From assembly GCA_000431535.1 (NCBI GenBank), contig HF991824.1, positions 17,837 through 81,836 of the forward strand: a stretch of DNA of 64,000 nucleotides. Direction: 5' to 3'. Positions within the stretch are counted from its first letter, which is position 1. Every line of letters begins with the position of its first letter. The notes under the pieces were generated by a model. The model was not told the origin of the DNA, did no database searches, and worked only from the letters and a program-made list of their open reading frames with translations. The stretch comes from Clostridium sp. CAG:678. Lineage in GTDB: Bacteria > Bacillota > Clostridia > Oscillospirales > Acutalibacteraceae. The position numbers were made by a program, and so were the translations under genes. Positions 16,361 to 25,500 of this stretch are shown piece after piece.

Positions 16361-17741
16361 GTTTCTCTCCACTGAATCGGATCCCGGTTATGGATCTCGG
16401 CTTCAGTTTTATTTCTTCTTCTATTTCCGCAGAGTTCAGCGTGTTGAAATTGCTGTCTGCATCTGTAACGGCAAGCAGGGTGCATTTGCCGACGCCGCTG
16501 ATCTCAAGAGTCGTTTCTTCACCCTCGTTTACCGCAATAGCGGTGATTCCGCCGTCCGGCGTTTCAAACAAAAATACGCTTGCGCCGTTTTCCTGTTTGC
16601 TGTTGCCGAGCACGCGGGAGCCTTTTGGCGCGAATTCGGCAAAATGTTTCATCGCGTAATATCGTTTGCAGATCTTGTAATGCGAGAATCCGTCCGTTGC
16701 GCTCAGCAGGCCGTCTGAATAGTCAAGACCATTGCCCCTGTCGCAGATCTGGTTTACGGCAACCCATGCCGACCAGCTTTCCGCGCCCATGTCGCAAAGG
16801 TCGCGCCCGATGATCCTTGCCGTGATGAGCGCGCCCCCAATGTCATCCACGTCATGCAGGCACGGCAGTTCACACCATTCGCTCATATCAAATCTCAGGC
16901 CTTGGTTTTCGGATACCGTCTGTTTGTAAAATGATTTGCGGATCTCCGTATCGTTGTCCGCATGATAGGAATGCAGCGCAAATACGCCAAGGTGTTTCAT
17001 GATCTTTTCATCTTTTTTGAAAAGGCGCAGATATTCGTCCGTCAGCCCGCCGATCTCACCGCTTTCCGGCCCGTAAAGGGAGATGCCGTGCAGCCCGCGC
17101 TGTTCCAGTTTTTGCGCAAAAATGTGAAAGAGCGCCGCAACCTCCTGCGGTTCATAATGGCATCCCTCCTGCCACACTTCTTTTCCGCCCCATTTCCACT
17201 GCGGTTCGTTAATGGGGCTGATGTAGGTAACGGGAATCCCGTCTTTTAAAAAATGCGCTGTTATATCCAAAAAATAATCGGCATATTTTTCATAATTGGA
17301 AAACGGCAGATTACAGGTGTGGTGCATCAGGCTGCCGCTTGCCTGCCCGCTGGATGTAAACGAATAATGCGGCGAGTTGGCAAACAGGATCACCGTGTCG
17401 ATCGTTCCCATTTGCAGGCAGCGCTTGAGAAATCGATAGGCATTGCCGTCTCGGTCAAAATCATAACTGCCTTTAAAATCCTCTTCTTTCTCTTCGTCCT
17501 GCGGCACAAAAAAGGATTCGCACCTGCGCCAGGGGTTGGCAACCCGGCAGTTGGTTTCATCCCACCCGGCGCCTATATTATACCGGTATATGTTCAGGCC
17601 CAGTCCGTCCCTGCCGTAAAGCAGGGCGCTGATTTCTTTTGCCGTCTTTTCCTGCGCCACGTTTTGGCTCCACCAGCAGGCGGAGGCGCCGTATCCTTTT
17701 ATGGTTTGCCTTGCGCTTGCGCGGTCGATCGTTATTTTCAT
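16350..17741 (-). CDS. Glycoside hydrolase family 30 (endo-beta-1,6-galactanase-like)
   Basis: A 463-residue TIM-barrel plus beta-sandwich enzyme of GH30. It begins MKITIDRASARQTIKGYGAS, has GLNIYRYNIGAGWDE, the acid/base Glu in YISPINEPQWKWGG and the nucleophile in RFDMSEWCE, with a C-terminal beta domain. The pattern resembles the galactanase/glucanase subfamilies rather than glucosylceramidase; the exact substrate is not readable. No signal peptide, so it works on imported oligosaccharides or is released otherwise. Start ATG at 17741 has AGGAG 7 nt upstream. Middle gene of a minus-strand operon between an acetyltransferase and trmO. Confidence 0.85.
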   Translation of the reverse strand: MKITIDRASARQTIKGYGASACWWSQNVAQEKTAKEISALLYGRDGLGLNIYRYNIGAGWDETNCRVANPWRRCESFFVPQDEEKEEDFKGSYDFDRDGNAYRFLKRCLQMGTIDTVILFANSPHYSFTSSGQASGSLMHHTCNLPFSNYEKYADYFLDITAHFLKDGIPVTYISPINEPQWKWGGKEVWQEGCHYEPQEVAALFHIFAQKLEQRGLHGISLYGPESGEIGGLTDEYLRLFKKDEKIMKHLGVFALHSYHADNDTEIRKSFYKQTVSENQGLRFDMSEWCELPCLHDVDDIGGALITARIIGRDLCDMGAESWSAWVAVNQICDRGNGLDYSDGLLSATDGFSHYKICKRYYAMKHFAEFAPKGSRVLGNSKQENGASVFLFETPDGGITAIAVNEGEETTLEISGVGKCTLLAVTDADSNFNTLNSAEIEEEIKLKPRSITGIRFSGEKHGD

Positions 17742-17767
17742 CACGTTACTCCTGATCTGCCGTTTGG

Positions 17768-18190
17768 CTATAGTTTCTTTTCCATATGGATGTGCGGGCA
17801 GCCTTCATCCGGATACGTATTTCCATGGGCGGTGAATCCCAAAGTTTTGTAAAAGCCTTCTGCGCGGCACTGGGCGGAGAGTTCGCATTTTTCCGCGCCC
17901 AGTTCTTTTGCCTTTTTGCAAAGCGCGTTCATGATGTCGCTGCCAAGCCCGGTCTTTCTGTATTCTTTTAAAACCGCCATTCTGCCGATATGGTAACTGC
18001 TGCCGCCGTTTTCGGTAAACATGCGCGCCGTTCCGGCAGGCTTTCCGTCTATAAATAAAACGGCGTGCAGGCTGTTTCGATCCGTTTCGTCAAACTCATC
18101 ATGAAAGCCCTGTTCTTCCACAAAAACGCGGGTTCTGATCATTTCTGCCTCCTGCGGCAAAACGTTTTCAAACAGTTTTATCTCTTTCAT
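17768..18190 (-). CDS. GNAT family N-acetyltransferase (ElaA/YjcF-like)
   Basis: A 140-residue acetyl-CoA-dependent acetyltransferase. Visible features are the N-terminal IRTRVFVEEQGF, the beta4 segment HIGRMAVLKEYRKTGLGS containing the acetyl-CoA pyrophosphate loop (RKTGLGS), and the C-terminal SAQCRAEGFYKTLGF with the general acid region, ending in PHIHMEKKL. The RVFVEEQGF and PHIxM blocks are typical of the YjcF/ElaA branch. Substrate unknown. First gene of the operon with GH30 and trmO; AGAGG lies upstream of the ATG. Confidence 0.85.
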   Translation of the reverse strand: MKEIKLFENVLPQEAEMIRTRVFVEEQGFHDEFDETDRNSLHAVLFIDGKPAGTARMFTENGGSSYHIGRMAVLKEYRKTGLGSDIMNALCKKAKELGAEKCELSAQCRAEGFYKTLGFTAHGNTYPDEGCPHIHMEKKL

Positions 18191-18215
18191 TTTTTACCTC
18201 TTTTCGCTTAGTTTT

Positions 18216-18244
18216 AATATAACATTTCTGTCCGGCGCAATCAA
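18216..18244 (-). promoter_or_regulatory. Promoter of the acetyltransferase-GH30-trmO operon
   Basis: On the minus strand TTGATT (top 18239-18244), 17 nt, TATATT (top 18216-18221). Confidence 0.75.
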
Positions 18245-18257
18245 TACTAATATTTTC

Positions 18258-18286
18258 TTGCATTTTAGGAATTTTTGTAGTAAAAT
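18258..18286 (+). promoter_or_regulatory. Promoter of the amino acid ABC transporter operon
   Basis: TTGCAT at 18258-18263, 17-nt spacer, TAAAAT at 18281-18286, some 30 nt before the start codon. The -35 element lies only 13 nt from that of the divergent promoter. Confidence 0.78.
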
Positions 18287-18315
18287 TATTTATCATTAAA
18301 TAAAAAGGAGAAGAA

Positions 18316-19173
18316 ATGATGAAAAAAGTATTAAAGATCATGTCTGTGCTTCTCGCGGTTGCCGTTATCACGGTTTCTTTCGCGGCTTGCTCAGGCGGCA
18401 ATACCCAGGCAGTAAAAGTAATCAATATCAATCTTTCTGATGAAGAGTATGCGCTGGGCGTGGATAAGAACCAGCCCGAACTTCTTGAAGAGGCGAATGC
18501 ACTTATTGCCGAGATCAAAGAAAACGGCACTCTGGATGAGATCTGCAATCACTATTTCGGCGACGGCACTCCCGTTGGCGTAGAATCCGCAACGCTGGAT
18601 ACCTCCAAGGATCAGCTTGTTGTTGCTACAAACGCAGAATTTGAGCCTTTTGAGTATAAGGACGGCAATACGTTCTACGGCATTGATATGGAGATCGCAA
18701 AACTTCTTGCAGACCGTCTCGGCCAGGAACTTGTTATTCAGGATATGAACTTTGACGCGGTTGTTCTTTCTGTTCAGCAGCAGAAGTGCGATATTGCTAT
18801 GGCAGGTCTTACCGTATCGGAAGAAAGGGCAAAGCAGGTTAACTTTACAGAGTCTTATTACGAGGCTTCCCAGAGGCTGATCGTAAAAGGCGATGACACA
18901 ACGTTTGATAACTGCGAAACCAAAGAGGATGTAGACGCGATCCTCAACGGCTTTGATTCCTCCGTTAAGATCGGCGGCCAGAACGGCACAACCGGCCAGT
19001 CTTACGTTCAGGGCAGTGAAGATCTCGGTTTCCCGGGTCTTCAGGCTGAATTCGTAGGCTATTCAAACGGCTCTCTTGCTGTTCAGAATCTGATCAACGG
19101 CAATGTGGATTACGTTATGATCGACGCTGCTCCGGCAGATGCAATCACGGAGTCTATCAACGCCGTAAACTGA
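18316..19173 (+). CDS. Amino acid ABC transporter substrate-binding lipoprotein, apparently circularly permuted
   Basis: Extracellular receptor for a polar amino acid ABC transporter (SBP_bac_3 fold). The 285-residue product has a signal peptide with lipobox FAAC (Cys25). The usual N-terminus of the domain, DQLVVATNAEFEPFEY, appears only at about residue 99. Before it, residues 34-82 read like the normal C-terminal end of such proteins (INLSDEEYALGVDKNQPELL ... DEICNHYFGDGTP). The real C-terminus stops after DAAPADAITESINAVN, where family members usually continue with that missing segment. The order therefore fits a circular permutation rather than a duplication. Preceded by AAAGGAG; permease and ATPase genes follow. 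Confidence 0.9.
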   Translation: MMKKVLKIMSVLLAVAVITVSFAACSGGNTQAVKVININLSDEEYALGVDKNQPELLEEANALIAEIKENGTLDEICNHYFGDGTPVGVESATLDTSKDQLVVATNAEFEPFEYKDGNTFYGIDMEIAKLLADRLGQELVIQDMNFDAVVLSVQQQKCDIAMAGLTVSEERAKQVNFTESYYEASQRLIVKGDDTTFDNCETKEDVDAILNGFDSSVKIGGQNGTTGQSYVQGSEDLGFPGLQAEFVGYSNGSLAVQNLINGNVDYVMIDAAPADAITESINAVN

Positions 19174-19204
19174 TCTTACGTTACAGAAATCTTAACTTAA
19201 GCGA

Positions 19205-19235
19205 CCTCGCCCCGCTATGACGGGGCGGGGCTGTT
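19205..19235 (+). terminator. Intercistronic hairpin between binding-protein and permease genes
   Basis: Ten-base-pair GC stem CCTCGCCCCG / CGGGGCGGGG with a 6-nt loop, then CTGTTTT. Probably a partial terminator or 3'-end stabiliser giving more binding protein than membrane components, as in many ABC operons. Confidence 0.75.
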
Positions 19236-19257
19236 TTAAGTATACAAAGGAATTATT

Positions 19258-19968
19258 ATGCAGAATTTTGATAAAAAATTTGAAGTCTTTCTTCAGAGTT
19301 TTATAGACGGCGGCGGATATAATGATGTGCTGACCGGTCTGAAAAATACAATGATCATCGCCGTTGTCGGTCTGATCATCGGCATCATCCTCGGCACGCT
19401 GATCGGCGCCGTGCGCGTGGTGCCGAAAAATAACCCGCTTATTAAGGTGCTGGATAAGATTTGCGGATTGTATGTTTCCCTGTTCCGGGGAACGCCAATG
19501 GTTGTGCAGCTTCTTGTGTTTTATTATGTTTTAATGCCCCTGTTCGGCTTACATATGAATCCGGTAACGGTTTCCGCCGTTGTGTTCGGTATGAATTCCG
19601 GCGCCTATGTTTCGGAAATCATGCGTGCCGGTATCCTTTCCGTTGATCCCGGCCAGATGGAGGGCGGCCGTTCCGTCGGCCTCAGTTACGGCACAACAAT
19701 GATGAAGATCGTGATCCCGCAGGCGATTAAAAATATTCTTCCCACCCTCGGAAACGAATTTATCTCTCTGATCAAGGAAACTTCCGTTGTAAGTTTTGTT
19801 GGCGCAATGGATCTTTATGTTGCGTTCAACAGAATGGGATCCAACAACTATGAATTCATGGTGCCGTATCTGATCATGGCGGTGATCTACATTGTGATCG
19901 TATTTGTGATCTCCATGCTGATCAAGCTGATGGAAAGGAGCCTTCGTAAAAGTGATAAAAGTATGTAA
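19258..19968 (+). CDS. Amino acid ABC transporter permease (HisM/GlnP type)
   Basis: Integral membrane subunit, 236 residues, with five or so helices. It has the polar amino acid permease signature [17 protein letters not shown] and the EAA loop, which contacts the ATPase, in [20 protein letters not shown]. It begins after AAAGGAATTATT, downstream of the GC-rich hairpin, and its 3' end overlaps the ATPase gene by 17 nt. A single permease gene suggests a homodimeric channel. Substrate probably a polar amino acid or cystine; not determinable here. Confidence 0.93.
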   Translation: MQNFDKKFEVFLQSFIDGGGYNDVLTGLKNTMIIAVVGLIIGIILGTLIGAVRVVPKNNPLIKVLDKICGLYVSLFRGTPMVVQLLVFYYVLMPLFGLHMNPVTVSAVVFGMNSGAYVSEIMRAGILSVDPGQMEGGRSVGLSYGTTMMKIVIPQAIKNILPTLGNEFISLIKETSVVSFVGAMDLYVAFNRMGSNNYEFMVPYLIMAVIYIVIVFVISMLIKLMERSLRKSDKSM

Positions 19969-20674
19969 TCTGAAAAAGAGCTTCGGTAATAATCTTGTGC
20001 TTAAGGGCATAGATTATGAGATCCATAAAAATGAAAAGATCGTTGTGATCGGTCCGTCCGGCTCAGGTAAAAGCACTTTTTTAAGATGCCTCAACCTGCT
20101 GGAGATCCCCACGGAAGGGGAGATCTGGTTTGACGGGAATCGGATCACGGATAAAAAGACCGATATTAACGAAGTGCGCAAACACATGGGCATGGTCTTT
20201 CAGCATTTCAATCTCTTTAATAATAAAACTATTTTGGATAATATCACGCTTGCTCCCGTGCATCATAAACTGATGAGCAGGGAAGAGGCAAACGAAAAAG
20301 CGCTTGCTCTTTTAAAGAGGGTAGGGCTTGAAGATAAGGCGGACGCTTATCCGTCCAGCCTTTCCGGCGGCCAGAAACAGAGGGCGGCAATCGTGCGTTC
20401 CCTTGCCATGAATCCGAAAGTGATGCTTTTTGACGAGCCGACTTCGGCGCTGGATCCGGAAATGGTGGGCGAGGTCTTGCAGGTTATGAAAGATCTTGCC
20501 GATGAGGGCATGACAATGGTTGTTGTTACCCATGAAATGGGGTTCGCAAGGGAAGTGGCGTCCAAAGTTCTCTTTATGGATGACGGAAAAATTCAGGAGG
20601 AAAATACCCCCTATGAATTTTTCAATTCGCCGCAAAACCCCAGATTAAAAGACTTTCTTTCCAAAGTTCTTTAA
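19952..20674 (+). CDS. Amino acid ABC transporter ATP-binding protein (GlnQ type)
   Basis: Cytoplasmic ATPase of the importer, 240 residues. Walker [10 protein letters not shown]-loop in [11 protein letters not shown], signature LSGGQKQR, Walker B VMLFDE followed by [14 protein letters not shown], and H-loop VTHEMGFA are all present and intact. The start is a GTG at 19952, inside the permease gene, with AAAGGAG 11 nt upstream. The [12 protein letters not shown] block is typical of the polar amino acid family. A strong terminator follows. Confidence 0.95.
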   Translation: MIKVCNLKKSFGNNLVLKGIDYEIHKNEKIVVIGPSGSGKSTFLRCLNLLEIPTEGEIWFDGNRITDKKTDINEVRKHMGMVFQHFNLFNNKTILDNITLAPVHHKLMSREEANEKALALLKRVGLEDKADAYPSSLSGGQKQRAAIVRSLAMNPKVMLFDEPTSALDPEMVGEVLQVMKDLADEGMTMVVVTHEMGFAREVASKVLFMDDGKIQEENTPYEFFNSPQNPRLKDFLSKVL

Positions 20675-20683
20675 CAGATCAAA

Positions 20684-20730
20684 AAAGGCGCTGCCTGCGT
20701 TTCCGCTCAGGCAGTGCCTTTCCTTTTTTT
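20684..20730 (+). terminator. Terminator of the amino acid ABC operon
   Basis: Long stem AAAGGCGCTGCCTG / CAGGCAGTGCCTTT followed by TCC and an 8-T run. Confidence 0.92.
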
Positions 20731-20735
20731 TATTT

Positions 20736-21662
20736 TTATGTTCTGGATTGTTCTTTTTCTTTCGCCGCAGCGCTTTCGAAAAATTCCAGCATCTCGTCTA
20801 TGCATTCTCTTGCATAGGACGGGGACGGATCCAGTACGGAAAATACGTGCGGCAGTTTTCTGCCGGAATATTTGCCTTTAAAATCATGCAGTTTGTTTTC
20901 CACGCCCACCCGGTCCAGCGTTTTTTTCATTTTATACGCATGGCTGTGCAGAAAATCGCCGGAGGAGGTCACAATGTAAAACGGCGGCATGTTTTTAACT
21001 GCAATCCGGTCTGTGTCCATATATTTGTAATACCGGCTGCTTTTGTATTTTTTGCCGAGCAGTTCCGGCAGATTGATGTTCATGGTGATGTTCGGGCTGA
21101 TCAGGTCTGCAGCCGGAGAAACGGCACCCACAGCCTTAAATTTGAACAGCGGTTCGCTGATGCAGAAATCCTGCCGCAGGATAAAAGACGCGGATATCGC
21201 GGCGGCGCAGAAAGCAAGGTGCCCGCCTGCTGAATCTCCGGTCAGAAAACAGGCGTCAAGATCTGCCGGGTAGTTTTGGGCTGCGCGGCTGATCCATTCA
21301 AAAGCGGCAAAAATATCTTCAATCTGTTCTTTGAAACCGCTTTTGCCGGATTGCGCAAGGCGGTAGTTCAGATTAAAAACGCAGTATCCGCGCTTTGCGA
21401 TCGCAAGGCAGTAATTTTTATTGATCTCTTTGCTGCCCGCCATCCAACCGCCGCCGTGAATGTCTATGATCACGGGCAGTTTTTGGCATGCGCCTTCCGG
21501 ATAGTAGATATCCAGCGTGTGTTCGCTTAGATCATCGGCTAAATAGGGAACGTTGTTTTTTTGATACACCCCGGTTGCCGGCGTCTGTGTGCTAAGTCTT
21601 TTGTAGTCGTTTTTTGCGTTTTCTTTCCAAAAAAATTTTAAAACGGGTGTGAAAAAAGCCAT
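20736..21662 (-). CDS. Alpha/beta hydrolase, HSL-type esterase/lipase
   Basis: A 308-residue serine hydrolase of the hormone-sensitive-lipase (alpha/beta hydrolase-3) family. It has the oxyanion-hole motif DIHGGGW, the nucleophile elbow GDSAGGH with the catalytic Ser, the Asp-region YIVTSSGDFLHSHA, and a C-terminal PHVF giving the His. Such enzymes remove acetyl or short acyl groups from sugars or small esters; with the glycosidases nearby, a carbohydrate esterase role is plausible but unproven. Ribosome site GAGGTGG before the ATG. It seems to be transcribed alone. Confidence 0.88.
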   Translation of the reverse strand: MAFFTPVLKFFWKENAKNDYKRLSTQTPATGVYQKNNVPYLADDLSEHTLDIYYPEGACQKLPVIIDIHGGGWMAGSKEINKNYCLAIAKRGYCVFNLNYRLAQSGKSGFKEQIEDIFAAFEWISRAAQNYPADLDACFLTGDSAGGHLAFCAAAISASFILRQDFCISEPLFKFKAVGAVSPAADLISPNITMNINLPELLGKKYKSSRYYKYMDTDRIAVKNMPPFYIVTSSGDFLHSHAYKMKKTLDRVGVENKLHDFKGKYSGRKLPHVFSVLDPSPSYARECIDEMLEFFESAAAKEKEQSRT

Positions 21663-21801
21663 TGTGCCACCTCGGATAAAAAATGATAACTATGCTTTGC
21701 AGTGCCTGATTTTCTAATTAAGCACCAAATCTGTTTTATATGTTTATGCGATAATTCAAGCCTTAATTCTAACAAAAGGCTGCTTTCCTGCGCCGCAGTT
21801 T

Positions 21802-22305
21802 TCAAGCGGCGTTCAGCACTTGTTCTATAAACGGTTCAACCTCTTTCATTTCCAGCTCCAGCACCATGGCGATCTCGCTGTGAATGATATTTTGTGCTTT
21901 TCTGTAATATTTTTCATCAGAAACCGAAAGATTTTTTCCGATCTCTTCCAGTTTGGATTTTTGGTCATGCAGGGTCTTAAGCAGTTTTACAAGTTCTTTT
22001 CTGTCTGCCGCATTGATGATTTTTCTGTATTCTTCGCGGCGCATATTCGCGTTGTCGTTCCAAATGGATTCCGCCTCGGGAATGGATCGGATCATATCCA
22101 TAACCTCTTCCCGGGAAAGCACTTTTTTCATTTTTCCGGTCAGGGCTTCGTTGTCTACCGGCACAAAGATCGTTTCCCTTGCATCAAAAAACGGGGAAAG
22201 TATATAATAGATCTTTGTTTCCCTTGCGAATTTTTCTTCTTTGATATCCGTTATTTCACACGCGCCGTTTGCGCCGTAAACGAATACATCGCCTATTTCA
22301 TACAT
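21802..22305 (-). CDS. CarD/CdnL-TRCF family transcription regulator
   Basis: A 167-residue protein with an N-terminal Tudor-like RNA polymerase interaction domain (MYEIGDVFVYGANGACEI ... IFVPVD, residues 1-60) and a helical C-terminal DNA-binding domain. CarD-type proteins bind the polymerase beta subunit and stabilise open promoter complexes. Firmicutes often carry several small copies of unknown target. It has an ideal ribosome site (AGGAGG) and an extended -10 promoter. It reads away from the large peptidase gene beginning 230 bp further on, but no functional link can be shown. Confidence 0.9.
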   Translation of the reverse strand: MYEIGDVFVYGANGACEITDIKEEKFARETKIYYILSPFFDARETIFVPVDNEALTGKMKKVLSREEVMDMIRSIPEAESIWNDNANMRREEYRKIINAADRKELVKLLKTLHDQKSKLEEIGKNLSVSDEKYYRKAQNIIHSEIAMVLELEMKEVEPFIEQVLNAA

Positions 22306-22366
22306 GATTTCCCTCCTGCTTATTACATAACGTATAAACGTTTTCCAAAATATTGCTTACAATCCT

Positions 22367-22375
22367 ATTATAACA
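22367..22375 (-). promoter_or_regulatory. Extended -10 promoter of the CarD-like gene
   Basis: Minus-strand TGT followed by TATAAT (top ATTATA at 22367-22372). A -35 element is weak (GTTAAA-like), as is usual for extended -10 promoters. Confidence 0.6.
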
Positions 22376-22470
22376 CATTTTTCTTAATTTTAACAGAATT
22401 ATTTTACATAAAGTAGAAAAAATGTTGCCATAAGAATTAATTTATGGCCAAAACTTTTCTGCTTTTTAGG

Positions 22471-22500
22471 TTGCAAAGAATTCCTATCTTATGCTACAAT
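22471..22500 (+). promoter_or_regulatory. Promoter of the large secreted peptidase gene
   Basis: TTGCAA at 22471-22476, 18-nt spacer, TACAAT at 22495-22500 with TGC extended -10. Confidence 0.72.
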
Positions 22501-22533
22501 AAATTTATATTAGATTTCCAGAGGTGCGGTTAT

Positions 22534-25500
22534 ATGAAAAAAAGGTTGATTTCGTTTATCTTTTCTGTGTTGATTTTTGCCGCAATAGGTGTGGTTGGGG
22601 TTTCCGTGTATGCTGCGGAAAACGAGCCGGCAACCCAAAGCGTGCAGTCCGTGATCGGCGCAAATGACTATCACCTGAATTATAACAGTCAAATGGCGGT
22701 GGGCACAAAGCAGCAGCTGCAGGCGCTGATTCATACGGATGCCGAGCCGTCCGCCCCGTCGTTTACTTCTTCCAACCAATCCGTTGCAACCGTATCTTCA
22801 AGCGGCGTTGTTACGGCAACCGGAGCCGGTACTGTAAAAATAACGTATTCTCCGGACGGAAATTCCAGTCAAAGTATAAATATTACGGTTAAAAATATGC
22901 CGACTTCTGTTTACGTTTCGGCAACAACCAAAACTTTAAATGAGGGGCAGAGTTTTGATCTGAACGCAAGGGTGAATTCCAATGCCTATCCGTGTTCTAT
23001 CAGATACATGACTTTAAACAGCGATATCGTGTCTGTTTCTTCCTCCGGCAGGGTAACTGCCCGCAAAGAGGGCAAGGCGGTCGTTTTGGCAATCGCGGAA
23101 AACAATGTTCGAACCAGCTGCACGGTATATGTTTATTCCACAAGCGGTATTTCTCTGAATAAATCCTCCGCCAAAATCGCAATGGATTATGATAATGTGG
23201 AAAAGGTGATCTACGGCACAAGCGTTCGCGGCAGAGACCTTGAGGCTTATGTCATCAACGGAAACGGAAATAACAGCAAAACCATTTTCTGCACCTTCGC
23301 GGTTCACGGATTTGAAGATAATTATGCGCACGATGGTAAAGTGCTTGTTGAGTGCGCGAATGATCTGATTGCTTATTTTGCCCAGAATCCCTCCGGCTTA
23401 AAGGATTACAGAATTGTGATCGTGCCGTGCGCCAATCCGGACGGAACGATAGACGGCAAAAATAATCTGCGCTCCGGATCTTCCGCGTTCGGCAGATGTA
23501 CGGCGTCCCACGTGGATATGAACCGGGATTTTATATCCGGTCAGTTTAAAGCGCAGGAGAGCCGTGCGCTTCGCGATCTGATGAAACGGTATAAAATGGA
23601 TACCTTTATAGATTTTCACGGCTGGCTGAATTCCGTGCTTGGTAACGGCACGCTTGTGGATATCTTCAGAAGCACCAACGGCATTTCCAGGGATCAGACC
23701 GGTTCTTACGGCACTTCTCAGGGCTATATTTTCGGCTGGGCAAACGCAAATTTAGGCGCCCGTTCCGCTCTGGTGGAATTTAAGAGTCCTTCAGCCTGCA
23801 ATTATCTGAATGTTGCAAAGGGCATCCAGCAGGCAGTAGGCAGCAGTTATCATCCTGCGTCTTCCATGCAGGTCAAATATACCAATTCCATCGCGGCGGT
23901 TAAAAACGTAACGATGACCTCGAATTCCGAAACCTCCATATCCCTGAAATGGGATTCTGTTTCCGGTGCGCGCGGATATGATATCCAGTTTTATAACGGC
24001 AAACAGTGGGAATCCAGATATGTGTTCGGCCCCACCAGCGTCACCGTCAGCAATTTGAATCCGGGCATACGGTATCAGTTCCGTATCCGGGCGTTTACGT
24101 ATTCAGGCAATGTCAGAACCTATTCCAATTCTTTCTCTTCTGCTTCCTATTTCAGCACCAGACCAAACGCGGTTTCCAATTTCACGGCGTCCGGCAGAAG
24201 CAGTGACGGTTCGGGAATCATTCTGAACTGGACGCAGAAACTGAACGCGGACGGATATAATCTTTATCAGCAGAAAAACGGAAGCTGGGTAAAGATTGCC
24301 CAACTGGAAGGCTCTATGACGGCGAATTACAGAGTGGCAACAACGCCGGATACATTTTACGCTTTTGCGATTGAGGCGTATAAAGGCGATCCGTCCAACG
24401 TCAGCGCCAGAACGCAGTACAGCACGTATTCCGCATCCTCGGCTCCTGAGGGCTTCAGTGTAAATGCCGTTTCCGCAAACACCATCAGCGCGTCATGGAA
24501 CGGAAAATCCGGCGTGGGCTATTATATCCAGTGGGCAACGGACAGCGCTTTCACCAAAAATGTCAGCACGCAGTATATTCCTGCCGGCAAGAGTTACTGT
24601 GAAGTTTCAACCGCACAGTACAGCAAAAATTACTTCGTAAGGATCCGCTCGTGCCGCATATACGGTAATGAGGAGATCGTCGGCGGTTATTCAGAGGCGC
24701 TTTCCACCGCAAACAGCCTTTTCAGACCGGAAAATCTGAATGTTTACGCCCGCGGTGGCGGCGGTACGGATCTTTACCTCAAATGGAACCGTGTGGACGA
24801 TGCCAACGGCTATAATATTTACATTGTTTCGGGCAGCAGTAAAGTTTTAAAAGGAACAACCGCTTCAACAACGTTTACATTTACGGATCTGACCCCGTCG
24901 TGGGAATATGATGTTATTGTAGAGGCTTATAACGGCAGCAGAAAGACCCCGAGCGCAGCCTACACCGTGTGCGCCGCACCGGCTCCGCTGAATCACTTTA
25001 ACGTTTATCTGAGTGATTCGGATTCCGCTGTGGTCACTTGGGATCCTGCATCCTGCCACGGCTATTACATCCAGTGGGCAACGGATCAAAACTTTACGCA
25101 GAATCTTGGCGGTACCTATACTTCCAACACCTTAAACAATGTTGATCTTCCCGGCGATATAAAGGATTATTATTTCCGCGCCCGCGCCTGGAAATGGTTT
25201 GGAGATACCAGAGTCTGGGGCGATTACAGCGCTGCTGTGTTTGCCGGCGATAAACTGACTGCTCCGGATGGATATAACGTTTATGCCCGCGGAGACGGCG
25301 GCACGGATCTTTATCTGGACTGGAACGATGTGGAAGGCGCGGACGGCTACAGAGTCTATATCGTTTCCGGCGGCACCAGCACGCTGAAAGGCAGTGTAAC
25401 GGAAAGCACATTCGTATTTACGGATCTTGTTCCCGCGTGGGAATATGATGTTATGGTGGTTGCGTATAACGATACAGGTTCTGCGTCCTCCGATTATCAT

